Below are positions 1 through 10,199 of a DNA stretch of 64,000 bases, in pieces (position 1 is the stretch's first letter; each line of letters starts with the position of its first letter). The notes beneath the pieces were generated by a model. The model saw only the letters and a program-made list of their open reading frames with translations, made no database searches and was not told the DNA's origin. Source of the DNA: Narthecium ossifragum (taxonomy: Eukaryota > Streptophyta > Magnoliopsida > Dioscoreales > Nartheciaceae); contig OY986971.1 of NCBI GenBank assembly GCA_963920575.1, forward strand, positions 4,875,340 through 4,939,339, read 5' to 3'. Both the position numbers and the translations under genes were made by a program.

Positions 1-489
1 TCCGAATTCCCCCTCTCGGTTTACCCGAGGAATTTCCGAATATGGTTCCCTGTCAGGAGGTACTTGAGGATTAAACCTAGGAAGAGGAGATCTTCGCAAA
101 GGCCTATGAGGATTACCGCCTTGGTTATTCCCTTGATATGGATAACCTCCTTTGCAGTGGCCATTATTATTGGCTCTTTGTTCTTTAGGATTCATCATGG
201 GCTAGGGTTCATGCATATATAACCCTCATTAACATGGTATGAAATAATCATGATTTGGCTTGGACACACTGTGAGACACTGTGCTCATACGATTCCCTAA
301 TCTCTTGTCATTATGTCTAATCTCTTGAGTAAACGCATCAAATAATTGCCTAAAGGCCATATACATCGCAAGATCAGGAAAGACATTATAATGAGATATT
401 ACCTGCTCGCCATTTGGGAACTGGGTGTTGTTGAGTTGATTCCTTTCGTTGTGTCCTCCCATGTCTTGGATTGGATTTGTAGGGAACAT
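1..489 (-). mobile_element. Decayed retrotransposon gag fragment
   Basis: Read on the minus strand, 489-229 gives an 86-residue open stretch with a gag-like segment (AFRQLFDAFTQEIRH near its middle). After a frame change, 200-1 continues as Asn/Gly-rich, Arg/Pro-rich sequence (for example QRANNNGHCKGGYPYQ) typical of a retrotransposon gag tail. Stops and frame changes separate the two, so it is not functional. No LTR or pol could be tied to it because the element runs off the window edge. The gag assignment rests on composition and general similarity only; the family is not identified. Confidence 0.4.
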
Positions 490-1935
490 TGTCTATTCTT
501 GGTTAGTTTCATCTTTAATGATCGGTTCATTTCCGTGCTCTTCGCCGACCATGTTTCCTGATCGTAGTCACATACGTTTTGCCAAACGTTTCAAGCACAC
601 TGAGTCTCACCGGGAGTGCAAAAAATATTCACGTTGGTTTTCGTCATAGTCATCGAAAACACTTTAAAGTCTTGATACAGGGACGTGAGCTCTCCAACCT
701 CCTCGTCGGGCGAAGGAGGGTATTGCGAAACAAAATGGTACGCGACGAAAAACTAAATGACAAATCGAATAAACAATTTTACTCTGACAGCACCAGTAAG
801 CGGCACCGTCGAAGATAATTTTTTAATTGCAACTAACAACACCATGAAAGAATGGCTCAGTCAAACTTACAAAGAACACGACACCGATGACGGTTCCGAA
901 AACTTATCTCAGGGATCAAGGGATTGCGGTCGCAACAAAAGTAATACAAGGGTGTGAGTCCATCTCGCGAAAACTAATTTAAATCTATTCCTAAGATTAC
1001 AAAAACTCTAATCCTCATATTTAAAGAGTCTGTACTCTTGAGTTTTGATTTCAAGTTGCAAGAGAGTCTTCTTGGTTTTCTCTCTGGCTTTTATACTCCT
1101 TCCTCGCCAGTTATGTGGTTGGTAGCGGTTGATGCGGCTCTTGTGCAGTTACTCATCATGCTTGCTTGTTAACTGCTGCGGTTTCATGATATTTGATCCA
1201 AATCGTTTTCCTCTCATCAACTAGTTCCTTCGTATATATTTTCGTGATGTCTTTATTCTTTGTGACCCATCTTCTTCGTTGGAGTGATGTTTTGTTGGGC
1301 TCCCTCCAAGGGCTCTCGTGTAGAAACTTTTGTCTACAACATGTGCGATTGCATCACGTTGCGATCACATTTTAAATCAGCATCAAATCATGACGCAATT
1401 GCACACATCACGCTGCGATCCTACGGCCCAAATGGGCGATGCATCTGAATCCCCTTTGGAACACTGAGCAAAGCGCGTAGGATGGAAAGCTCTATTCCTG
1501 ATTTCTTGTAATTAAAAGTCACTTTCTAATTAAAGTGTTTGAGTCTCTCCCTTCCATAAATTTTCTCGCGAACAATCGAATTGGATGCGAGAGTCGAAAA
1601 CTAAAGAAAAGAAAAGGATTCCCATCAATAACAGAAGACAATGGAAGCCGAGAGCTAATCCAAAGGATAGAATCAGGACAGAAAAAAAAGAGATACGCTA
1701 CCAAGCGTGTGAAAGGGATGCTCTACAAGAAAAACAAAAAAGAACCAATTTTTGAAAAGTGTTTGGAATATCAGATCGAATTTTCCCAATAAACAGGACA
1801 AATGAGAATTTTCTAGAAAAAGTAAAATTAGAGTCAGCCACAGCCACAGCCACAAATGTAACTGCTGTACAGAGACCAACTGTTAGCATATTGACTGTCG
1901 GCAGGGAGACGGACACCTAAAATATTAAAAACACC
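490..1935. other. Intergenic, no gene recognised
   Basis: No supported gene. The stretch 1535-1792 has an open plus-strand frame of 85 codons rich in Lys/Arg, but no family was recognised and base composition is the likelier reason. A short (CAGCCA)n microsatellite lies at about 1837-1855. Part of 490-1480 could be the upstream non-coding region or LTR of the gag relic to the left, but no LTR ends were found. Confidence 0.5.
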
Positions 1936-2020
1936 AACTACAACGGATTTCCTACATGTATGGACATCTTCGATCAGCAAGACATTATGTTAATGCGAAC
2001 CACAGCGTTAGCCCCTCCTG

Positions 2021-2500
2021 TTACTGGTGTGGGCGTGCGCTCGCCATCATCATCTTCTTAAACTCCTCGAAGTTCACGCTGCCGTCGCGATCGGAGTCGA
2101 CGGAGTCGATCATGCGCGAGCAGTCCTGGAGGGAGCACTTCTCCCCGAGCCGCTTCAGCACCAGGTGGAGCTCCCCCGCCGATATGAACCCGTTCTTGTC
2201 CAGATCGTACATCTCGAACGCGTCCCGCAGCTGCTCCGCCTCCTCCGCCCCGGCCGCCGCCGCCGCCGCTCCTCCTCCTTTCCTGCCTCCTCCGCAGTGG
2301 AACTCGGCGAACTCGTCGAGGTCGACGAAGCCGTCGCGATCTGAGTCCATTTCCTCCATCATCATCCCGATCTCCTCCTCGGAGACGTCGGAGCCGAGCG
2401 CGCGCAGCACGTCGGCCAGCTCCGCCGCGGAGATCTTTCCGTCGCCGTTGGCATCGAAGCGCTTGAACACCCTCTCCACCTCCTCCCTGCTGTTCATCAT
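2021..2500 (-). CDS. Calmodulin-like EF-hand calcium sensor (CML)
   Basis: Intronless gene for a 159-residue protein with four EF-hands in two pairs. The loops start at D16 ([12 protein letters not shown]), D52 ([12 protein letters not shown]), D99 ([12 protein letters not shown]) and D135 ([12 protein letters not shown]). All have acidic residues at positions 1, 3 and 12 or accepted substitutes and Gly at position 6, so all four should bind calcium. A Gly/Ala-rich linker (about 70-85) joins the lobes. Plant CMLs of this size with no other domain act as cytosolic or nuclear calcium sensors that bind target peptides; the sequence most resembles the CML23-27 type of small CML. The start is one of two adjacent ATGs (2500 or 2497). 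The coding region is strongly GC-rich, unlike its surroundings, as is common for intronless monocot genes. The exact orthologue and targets cannot be named. Confidence 0.93.
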   Translation of the reverse strand: MMNSREEVERVFKRFDANGDGKISAAELADVLRALGSDVSEEEIGMMMEEMDSDRDGFVDLDEFAEFHCGGGRKGGGAAAAAAGAEEAEQLRDAFEMYDLDKNGFISAGELHLVLKRLGEKCSLQDCSRMIDSVDSDRDGSVNFEEFKKMMMASARPHQ

Positions 2501-3140
2501 CGTCCCCCTTCGCTTCTCTTCTCCTTCTCCAGTTCTCCTCCACCTCTTCCCCTTTAAATCTCGCAGCGTTCGAATAAGCCACGGAAGTCTAAAGCCCTTT
2601 TTGTTTGTTTAAGCGGACTCGATTCGTGACCGTTGCTTCTACTCATCTCCGGAAATATTCGCTCAATCATGTATCGACACGTCGTAGGTCGAGTTGAATT
2701 GCAACGCCGCCTGCATATCTTGTTGCCAGACGGATCCGATTCACGCGGTTTCGACGCGTATTCTAATTTTGCTGTGAATATAAGTTTTCTTTTTTTTGTT
2801 TATGTTTGAAGGATAAGCGGGATCGCGCCGATTCTTTAAATGCAAGACACCTCTGCAGCTGACACGTGGCGCAGCGGTTATCTTTACGTGTCTGTCACGT
2901 GGTTAGATGGCTATATGTGGTTGCTCTGGTATCCATGGGATTAATCGGAGGAACGCCACGGATTGGATTGTTTGTTTGTATGTAGATCGGAGGACAACAG
3001 AATGATATGGAACCTGCATTCCATCCGGATAAGATATGTGTAGACTAGTGTCGTCTACGGTTATTTCAACCGATCGCTATTTCTCTCCTTTTCTCTCCCC
3101 CATTTTAAGTCCCTTGTTCCCTCGTAGGCTTGCCACGTGT
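2501..3140 (-). promoter_or_regulatory. CML upstream region with three G-box cores
   Basis: This is the upstream side of the minus-strand CML gene. The palindrome CACGTG occurs at 2863-2868, 2896-2901 and 3134-3139. The first and third sit in ACACGTGGC or GCCACGTGT contexts, the classic ABRE/G-box form bound by bZIP and bHLH factors. A weak TATA-like ATTTAAA lies near 2552-2558. Three G-boxes in under 300 bp suggest abscisic-acid, light or stress regulation; that is an inference from motifs only. Confidence 0.5.
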
Positions 3141-3850
3141 CGATGTTATGCACAATTAGATATAAATTTTCTAGACTATCATAGACCGTCTCATATCTTC
3201 TAAAGTTGATTTGTTGCATAGGATCTCCGCGGACTCAGCCTAGAATTATTTGAATATTTGAAAAAAAAAAATCTGTTTCGTACGATAGTACGGTCTTTGT
3301 TTTCTCCGGTTCAAAAATGAGCTATCTTTGAGTTATTATCTTGATTTATAAGATCTTCACTCTATACAGCCACAAGAAATCATTCAGTGGGAGTTTCACA
3401 TCGCGCCACAACGGTCCGTGCTAAGCTTTACTAACATAACAACACAAGCCTTTTTTTTTGATTCGCATCTAGGGCTAATTCACATCATTAAAAGAATCTT
3501 TATAAATTTCATTTAGAGCCCAATATCAATGCATCTTAATTTTAATTTAAGATGAAATAAAAAATTCTTTTCCTTCGATTTTGTTTGAAATCAAGATTCT
3601 TGTGATGATGTGGCCTACTTGTATGATATTGGTCAACAGAAGATTTATGTGTTGTTATGTTGGTGAGGTTTTGCACGGACTGACGTGGTGTGACACAAAG
3701 CTCCATTGAATAATTTCTCCTCTCGTTCTCTCCCACCATTGCATGTCTCTCGATCTCTTTCTCCATCCCGCACAACAATCACGTCTCACCCTCTCTCAAA
3801 ACTATTTCTCTCTCACTTCCTCATCACTTTTTTTTTTTTTGGCCATGTTA
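3141..3850. other. Intergenic, no gene recognised
   Basis: AT-rich sequence with homopolymer runs of A or T (for example near 3259 and 3830) and pyrimidine-rich tracts at 3720-3840. No convincing coding frame, RNA gene or element ends were seen. The upper end blends into the repeat cluster that follows. Confidence 0.5.
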
Positions 3851-3989
3851 TATGCACTACCGGTTTTACTAAGTGCACCTATTTTTTTAAGTGCACAGGA
3901 CGCGATTTTTAAAACACCATCGAATGTTAATTGCATCATGTATGATTTTTGATATATACCATTATTGTCCTTTAATTAAGAAACATGGT

Positions 3990-4835
3990 TTTGTATACAT
4001 CGAAATATGGGTACATGCACACAAAAATATCAGTACATGCACACACAAATATCGGTACATGCACACAAGAATATCGGTAGTGAGATACCGATGGACTCTA
4101 TCAATCAATCGGTATCTCACTACCGGTATAATTCAATTAGCAGTGACCTGCCAATTCATTGATCTAGTCTATCGGTAGTGGTCTACCGATAAACTAGAAA
4201 GAAGAATCGGTAGTGGACTACCGATTCGGTGGCATGTGCACAAAAATATCGGTACATGAGCACAAGAATATCGGTGCATGCACACATTATAAGCAACATG
4301 TACGCGGAAAATATATCATCATTTCAAAATGATACATAATTCTTCATCGCACACGACTCTAACAAGGGTACATCAATCTGAAATGGTACATAAACACCAA
4401 AAGTACATTAATCTGAAATGGTACATAGCATAATCTACCATTGTTCCAATTCTTGGAAAAATTTCTTCAGAATTACGTGACAATTGATGATTAGCGGCCA
4501 GTTTTGAAACCATCGTCCTAGTTCACTGTATTGAGAGCATGAGTGATTCGCACATGCAATGGAACTGGCGCTCCCACTGCTGCCTCCACAACTTCTTTCC
4601 TGGGGATACGTGGATCGCAAAAAAAATAAATGAACATGCGCACAAAAAAAATGCACATTCACACCAAAACAAATGCTCAGCATTACGACCCATCAATCAG
4701 ACATCATCCTTTATTTGCTTCCTCACATATAGTTGTACATGCGCAAAAAAAAATATCGGTACATACACATAAAAATATCGGTGCATGCGCACGTTATAAG
4801 CAACATGATGTACACGGAAAATATATCACCATTTC
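3990..4835. repeat. Cluster of short repeats with ATCGGTAGT/ACTACCGAT palindromes
   Basis: The unit ATCGGTACATGCACACA or a close variant recurs at about 4005, 4028, 4052, 4245 and 4270, and again at 4755-4790. Between them are inverted pairs built from CGGTAGT and ACTACCG (4074-4130, 4170-4190, 4207-4228). The block GTGCATGCACACATTATAAGCAACATG at 4275 returns at 4773-4806 with a few changes, each followed by GGAAAATATATCA. The same CGGTAGT/ACTACCG units form the inside of the MITEs at 31680 and 50349, so this looks like a larger, rearranged relative of that family. No clean terminal repeats or TSD were found here. Confidence 0.5.
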
Positions 4836-4983
4836 GACATAGCTGTTAGGAAGAAGAATCAAATATGCACCGCCCTACATGATCTATGAATCAAATATCT
4901 CAAGTACAAGCTCCCAGCAAAAAGACATTAATCTATAAATATGAACCCAGTATCTCCTTTAGAGCACTACTCTCTGTAGGTGA

Positions 4984-5552
4984 CTAGCGCTGAAATGAGA
5001 TGAAATATGGAACAAGATCTTTTGGTTGAACAGTTTTTTTTTCGGGAATAGCATACACATCGTCGCCAAAATCATCCCATTCAAATTCTATTGGCTGCAA
5101 AATTTAGAGGTCAGGTATCATTATCCAGTCCTCAGTTATGAAGGCATCACAGGATCTAGCTGAAAGAAACAAGAGCTCAAATATAAATTGCTTAGCACAT
5201 CAATATTCTAGGCTACTTAAATTACATTTTTGACAGCAGAAGATGAACTCATGATGGGCCTGCTACTTGGCGCTGGAATATCTTCAACCTTCTTAACTGA
5301 CAACCTGCATATTAAAAAAAAATCAATAATCTGCAATCACAAGATTGATTTATTAGCTAAAGTAAAGCATTCAATCTTCCAAAGCAACCTGGAAGGCAAA
5401 GTAAAAGCAAGAAATTCGATTGGGCAAAGTTCAAGAAGTGCAAGATACATACTTGTTGTCTATCAAGACAATAGACTTTCGAAGCTGCCTTGGAATCATA
5501 CGAACTAGCACCGAAGTGTTTCTTGGAATCAAAGTAGACTCATCTACGTACG
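4984..5552 (-). pseudogene. Truncated DWNN-domain gene fragment (PQT3/RBBP6-like E3 ligase)
   Basis: Three minus-strand exon-like blocks join in one frame across GT-AG sites: 5552-5453, 5304-5226 and 5094-4984. The first encodes the end of a DWNN (ubiquitin-like) domain, with the diagnostic DESTLIPRNTSVLVRMIP run. The second contains KKVEDI. The third carries EFEWDDFGDDVYAIPE, which matches the acidic segment after the DWNN domain in plant PQT3-like RING ligases, and then reaches a stop at 4984-4986. The N-terminal DWNN exons, the zinc knuckle and the RING finger that would recruit E2 are all absent, so this is a truncated copy, probably dead. The intact splice sites suggest a DNA-level rather than mRNA-derived copy. 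A duplicated piece of its first exon follows at 5634-5735. Confidence 0.7.
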
Positions 5553-5735
5553 CTGTGAATCAATGATGGAACAACAAGAATGTCAAAACCCTACCTTTTC
5601 CGACAGAGTGGAAACAACATATATCAGTCTATAGTGTTTCTTGGAATCAAAGTAGACTCATCATCTATGTAAGCTGGCATCAAGGATGCAACAACAAGAA
5701 TGTCAAAACCCTACCTTTTCCGAGAAAAAGAAACA
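5516..5735. repeat. Partial tandem duplication of the DWNN exon region
   Basis: About 100 bp at 5516-5613 (including the TGTTTCTTGGAATCAAAG segment) repeat at 5634-5735 with small differences. Both copies end in the same CCCTACCTTTTCCGA run. Read on the minus strand, both copies encode the DESTLIPRNT segment of the DWNN domain. This is an internal duplication within the gene fragment. Confidence 0.75.
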
Positions 5736-5781
5736 ATATTTACCAATCTAATGTAAGCTGGTCATCTATGTAAGATGGTCA

Positions 5782-8430
5782 ACAATGGGAGCGAGCTCAT
5801 CGATCACATGGGTGTCGATAAGATCTTCTCATCTGATCTAGAAGAGCTGGCGAGCGACGACAGACTCGACGCATGGTGTGAGGACCTGTCCCTCTACCCC
5901 TGTGGCTCGTTGTAGACCGCAAGGGCAATTTGGTAAATTGCGCCTTGTTGGTTTGTTTCACACTCGTGTGCGCACACACTGGCCTTGTCTGTGTTCATGT
6001 TTGTTTAGAATGGCTAGGTGAACCCGAGATCGGAAGATCTGAGCTTGGGCTTGTGTTTTAGCCCAAGTTTGCCTTTCTGAGTAAAGGAGATCGATCTGGA
6101 TGGCTAGGGAGATCGATCTGGATTTCAAGGAGATCGATCTCGATTGCAAAGGAGATCGATCTCACATGCCTTGGAGATCGATCTCACATGCCTTGGAGAT
6201 CGATCATGCTCGAGTCGGTGGGTTTTCTCTTTCGCGAGGACGGTCGTCGGCCGTCGCTCTCCCCTGTCAGGGAGGGAAGACTTCCCCTCCCTTTCCCCCA
6301 GCTTTTCCCCCTCTTTCCCGGCTTTCCCTCCCCCCTTTCCCCTCTTTTCTTCCCCTCCTCCTCCTCCCTTCTCCTTCTCTTCTCCTTCCTTCCTTCTCTC
6401 TTTCCCGCGGTGCTCTGTTTCTTCCCTTTACCGCCGACGAGCTTCTTTCCCTCCGTTCTCCCTCCTCCGGCCACCAAATTGGGTGTTCTTTGGCTCGTTG
6501 GATTCGTGACAACGAGAGGAAGGCTTCTGGTGTTATTTGGCAATTTGTTGGCGATCAAATCACGGGGAATCAGCCGAGGAAAGTGCAGTTAGGTAGGGTT
6601 ATACCTACTGATGTTTATTTCGGGTGTTCTTGAGATCTAGCCGTTGGATCTTGTTGATCCTTGCTTTGTTGGTTTTCTTATGCCTTGTAGAATAACTCAT
6701 TTAAGTTTCATATTAATCAGTTGAGATTTGAGTAGGTTTTATGGATGATTAGTCTCAGATTTCTGGTTTTCTGCTGTTCTTGAGAAACAGCCGGATTGCG
6801 GCGAGTTTTCCGGCCGGAGAGTACATAATCTTGGCTTTTCATAAACATAAGAGTTGTAGAACTTCGTTAGCTTTCCATTCCATCTTGTTTCATATTTTTC
6901 TGATTTATGTACGATTTCTTATGAATTGTTTACTGGAGGGCTGCGTTGCAGCAATTAATGGGTAAGTTAGTTTGATTAACGATTTTGATTAGCGTTTTCC
7001 CGTTAATCCAACCGTTGGATAATTATGATTTTGGGATATGTTGATCCATACATGTAGCTCTACTGGTGGCTAAGTTGGATCTTGAATTCGACGTCGTTTG
7101 GACGTCGGATCGACCAGATCAAATAGCCCCTAGTAGAGAACATTTGGTGTTTTAAAATATAATGTTATATGTCGAATTATAATATTATATTTCTACTGTT
7201 CATCAGCGGTTTTCGGGGTTGCTTCCCATTGCAGGAGTCCGTGGTTGACGGTCGTGGTACCGTCGTAAAGCCGGGACCCGCTGCGGATCGGCTGGCAGCG
7301 GTTGGTGGTACCGCTGCAGCGATCCAGTAGACTTATATGATGCTTGACATACTGTTGCATGCCTTTCCTATTATCTGTGTATGTCATAGCATGCATTCTT
7401 GTTGTGTGCATTAGTTGCATTGGTTAGGGCGTGGGTGATCTTTGGGTCGTCGTCCCGAGGCTGGAAGCTCGGACTTAGCCCTAGGACCGGGGTTGGGTAG
7501 TTTTGACCCGGTTTGAATTGTGGTGTCCAGTCGATTCAATGATAGGCTTAGATGACTGGTACACTTGTGGCTTGATGATTGTAGAGGTAGTGTCGGACTC
7601 GAGTCGGAGGCTGAGGTGTAGCCGGTGTTCCACTGTGTCGACTCTTGAGTGGTGGAAACGGCCCCCTCAGTGGTGCCATTTCCCACCTGCAGTGCCGGTT
7701 ATCTGCATGTGAGTCAGCAGTGTTTGTTGAGCTTACTGTGTGCTGCTCCTGGGCACCAGGGACACGCGGTGGGGTTATGGGACCCCTGTATACACCCAGA
7801 TCCTACTCGAGGGCGACACTCTTGCGTTTCCCTCTTCCTTCTGTGTGTCGTAGTGTAGATCCCTACTGAGCTTAGTGCTCACACCTACCCAGGCTGCGTT
7901 TGCAGGTGCAGGCGGCAGTTCTTCTTCTGTGGCCCCTACCGGGCAGTTGGTTGGCGGTGCGGCGGCGCCAGGTGGGCTTGAGAGGTGGTGATCGTTTATT
8001 GCTTTTATACACTAAGTTAGATAGTCTCCTACAGGAGTAATGTTGTATTCGAATTTCCCCTCTCCGAGGATATGTATATTAAATCTTCTTGAGTTTTTAA
8101 TCTGAGGTTCGAGGTTTTGCTAATTAATATTGTTTTCTTGAGGGTGTTTTGGTGAATTGCTAGGGAGACCAATAGGTTAGAGGGAACCTTCGTCGTTCTT
8201 TTTCCGCGTTGGTTAAGTTCCGGTTCGCATCGCCCGGCCCGGTTAGGCTTTCGCGAGTCGGGGCGCGACACATGGAGAACTGGGTGAGGAGGGTGTTCGA
8301 CTATGCATCGAAGCGAGCGTTGATGGTGCCGGGGTCTCCGAAGTAGGGGATCTACGAGATGGATTTCCGATGGGGGCGGCCAAGGAAGGTGGAGCAGGTG
8401 TCCATGGGGTGGACGAGAGCGACAGGCGGA
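5782..8430 (+). pseudogene. BAHD acyltransferase C-terminal fragment, split by a solo LTR
   Basis: The right part (8271-8430) translates in one frame to ENWVRRVFDYASKRALMVPG, then SPK, a stop codon (TAG at 8344-8346), and GIYEMDFRWGRPRKVE. The DFRWG run corresponds to the conserved DFGWG motif near the C-terminus of BAHD (HXXXD) acyltransferases, which move acyl groups from CoA thioesters to alcohols or amines. The left part (5782-5876) has an open frame ending in EELASDDRLDAW that plausibly precedes it. A 2.4-kb LTR sits between the two. The joined frame also needs a one-base shift at the insertion point. The HXXXD catalytic motif is absent, so the fragment is non-functional. The left part is less certain than the right. 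Confidence 0.65.
5877..8270 (+). mobile_element. Solo LTR (2394 bp) of an LTR retrotransposon
   Basis: The element begins TGTGAGGACC and ends GGGCGCGACA, giving the standard TG...CA ends. It is flanked by an exact 5-bp TSD, CATGG (5872-5876 and 8271-8275). It holds six copies of AGATCGATCT at about 20-bp spacing (6088-6205) and a pyrimidine-rich stretch (6270-6450). No gag or pol coding was found, so it is best read as a solo LTR left by unequal recombination between the two LTRs of a full element. LTR starts of the same type occur at 61764 (plus) and 54040 (minus). Its length fits a Ty3/gypsy element; the family is not named. Confidence 0.8.
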
Positions 8431-8576
8431 GAGCCGGAGGAGAGCCGGAGGAGGGTTGGAGATCAGAATGAGACTTAGAAGACTAGAACTATTGAGATGG
8501 ATTATTAAATAAGGGTAGTATGGAGATTTAACTGTAAGGGTATAATGGGTAATATGAAAATATTTTTGGCGCGGTG

Positions 8577-9538
8577 TGAAGCTCTAAAAGGGGGGTTTAT
8601 CTTAGGCTTTATACGTTAAAATCAATTAAAGAAATCAAAATAGGAGTCTAATTAAATCATATGCTTGCTAAAGATAAGAGCAGATAATAAACATTTAAAC
8701 AAGGGATATGAGATGAGAGTTCACTCAAGGTCCTCCTTGAGGTTCCACTACTTGCAAGACCTCTTACAAGTTGTCTACCAAGCTTCCGGGTGCTTGACAA
8801 CCTATCCACCAAGCTTACGGGTGCTTGGGAACCTTACAATCACTCTAATATCTCTCTAAGATATTTCTCTCAAAGTATACTTCACACTTGAAGTAGTTTT
8901 ACAAAGGTTTAGCTCACTAATAAGAGATAGAAACTTGCTAGAATATGATTACAATAATCCCTTAGCTCCCTCTAAGTGCTTGGCAAGTTTGCTGGACTTT
9001 CTCTTTTATAGCTGAGCTTCCAACCCTTCCAAATAGCCTCCCAACGGCTATTTCTTTCTCATGCAACGACTCTTTAACGGCTCTTTTCTGGACTCACGGT
9101 CGACCGTCGCATTGTCCGTGACATCGTCCGCCAGGCTTTCCTTGAGCTACGGTCGATCCACCTATCGACCGTCAAGCCTCACGGTCGACCGTCCCATCGA
9201 CCGTGATATCGTCCGTCAGGCTCTGTCTAGAAAACCGCTTCCCACGTTCGACCGTCGCTTCTTTGAGCTAGCCAAGTTACATAGGCCACGGTCGATCGGT
9301 CCATCGACCGTCACATCGTCCGTCAGCCTATTTCCCACGAACATCTTCCGTGGTCAATCCACGCATCAACCGTCATACACCACGGTCGATCTATGCATCG
9401 TCCGTCGCATCGACCGTCAGTACAAAAACTCATTAAATATGATTTTAATGCTTTCTATAATCAAAGGATAATAATATTAAATCATTGTTTTATCATCAAA
9501 CATATATTGACATCATCAAAACAATATCTGGGTTAACA
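8577..9538 (-). repeat. 3' LTR of the gag-only element (962 bp)
   Basis: Direct repeat of 11314-12341. It lacks about 65 bp that the other copy has at about 11461-11525; the junction lies at GAGATGAGAGTTCACTCAAGG near 8716. It contains an array of ACGGTCGACCGTC-type palindromes at 9098-9420. TG...CA ends are intact. Confidence 0.9.
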
Positions 9539-9540
9539 AT

Positions 9541-9552
9541 CTCCCTCTTTTT
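9541..9552 (-). other. Polypurine tract of the gag-only element
   Basis: Minus-strand AAAAAGAGGGAG lies two bases inside the 3' LTR, the normal site for priming plus-strand DNA synthesis. A similar pyrimidine run occurs inside the element at about 9890-9900. Confidence 0.8.
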
Positions 9553-10199
9553 GATGATGGCAACATTTTAAATTGTGATGATAAAATCTTGAAAGCTCCC
9601 TCTTAATTTAGTCATCCATTTAACTCGTAGAATATGTTCTAAAATGAATTTCACTGATGCATGCAAGTCATATGTCACTAAATAGATATATCAGGCTTGA
9701 TTATAGGTCAAAAAATATGAAAGTGCAAAATATGACATTTGTACCTCTTTGTATGGAAAAATGAGACATGATATTTGAGCATGAATTATATTCTCATGAA
9801 ATCTCCAGTAAATCCTTTAATCATCAAAAGGTTTTAAGTATGTAGAATATAAGGTTTTAAGAGCTTTCAAAAACTGATATCACAATATTTCTCCCTCTTT
9901 GACATCATCAAAAAGATTTGGTAGAGGGGTGAGAAGAATCAAGTTAAAACATAAAATAAAAAAATTCTTAAGAGAACCAATAGAAAGTTTTAAAATCATC
10001 TCAAAATAATAAACCAAATGAAGATTTACAATCAAAACGGTCATTTGTAAAAAAAGTAATCAATTCTTCATACAAAAAACTTTCTTAAACCATTTTTAAA
10101 CATGAAATTACTTTAAATGAAAAATGGAGTAAGAAGATGTAATGGAGGAGACATATATCAAAAAATAAGACATACCTCCATTACCTTTAAACCAAATTG

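Noticed and set aside
1535..1792. Open plus-strand frame of 85 codons, Lys/Arg-rich, considered as an organellar DNA insert
   Set aside because: It matches no plastid or mitochondrial gene I can recognise and has no flanking organellar sequence; A-rich composition explains the open frame.
6088..6205. Regular AGATCGATCT array considered as an operator or CRISPR array
   Set aside because: It lies inside a plant LTR with TG...CA ends and a TSD; best read as a repeated LTR motif.
6100..6633. Several overlapping long open frames on both strands
   Set aside because: They lie in the pyrimidine-rich part of the solo LTR and in the AGATCGATCT array; the proteins are low-complexity Ser/Pro/Phe or Arg/Glu/Gly.
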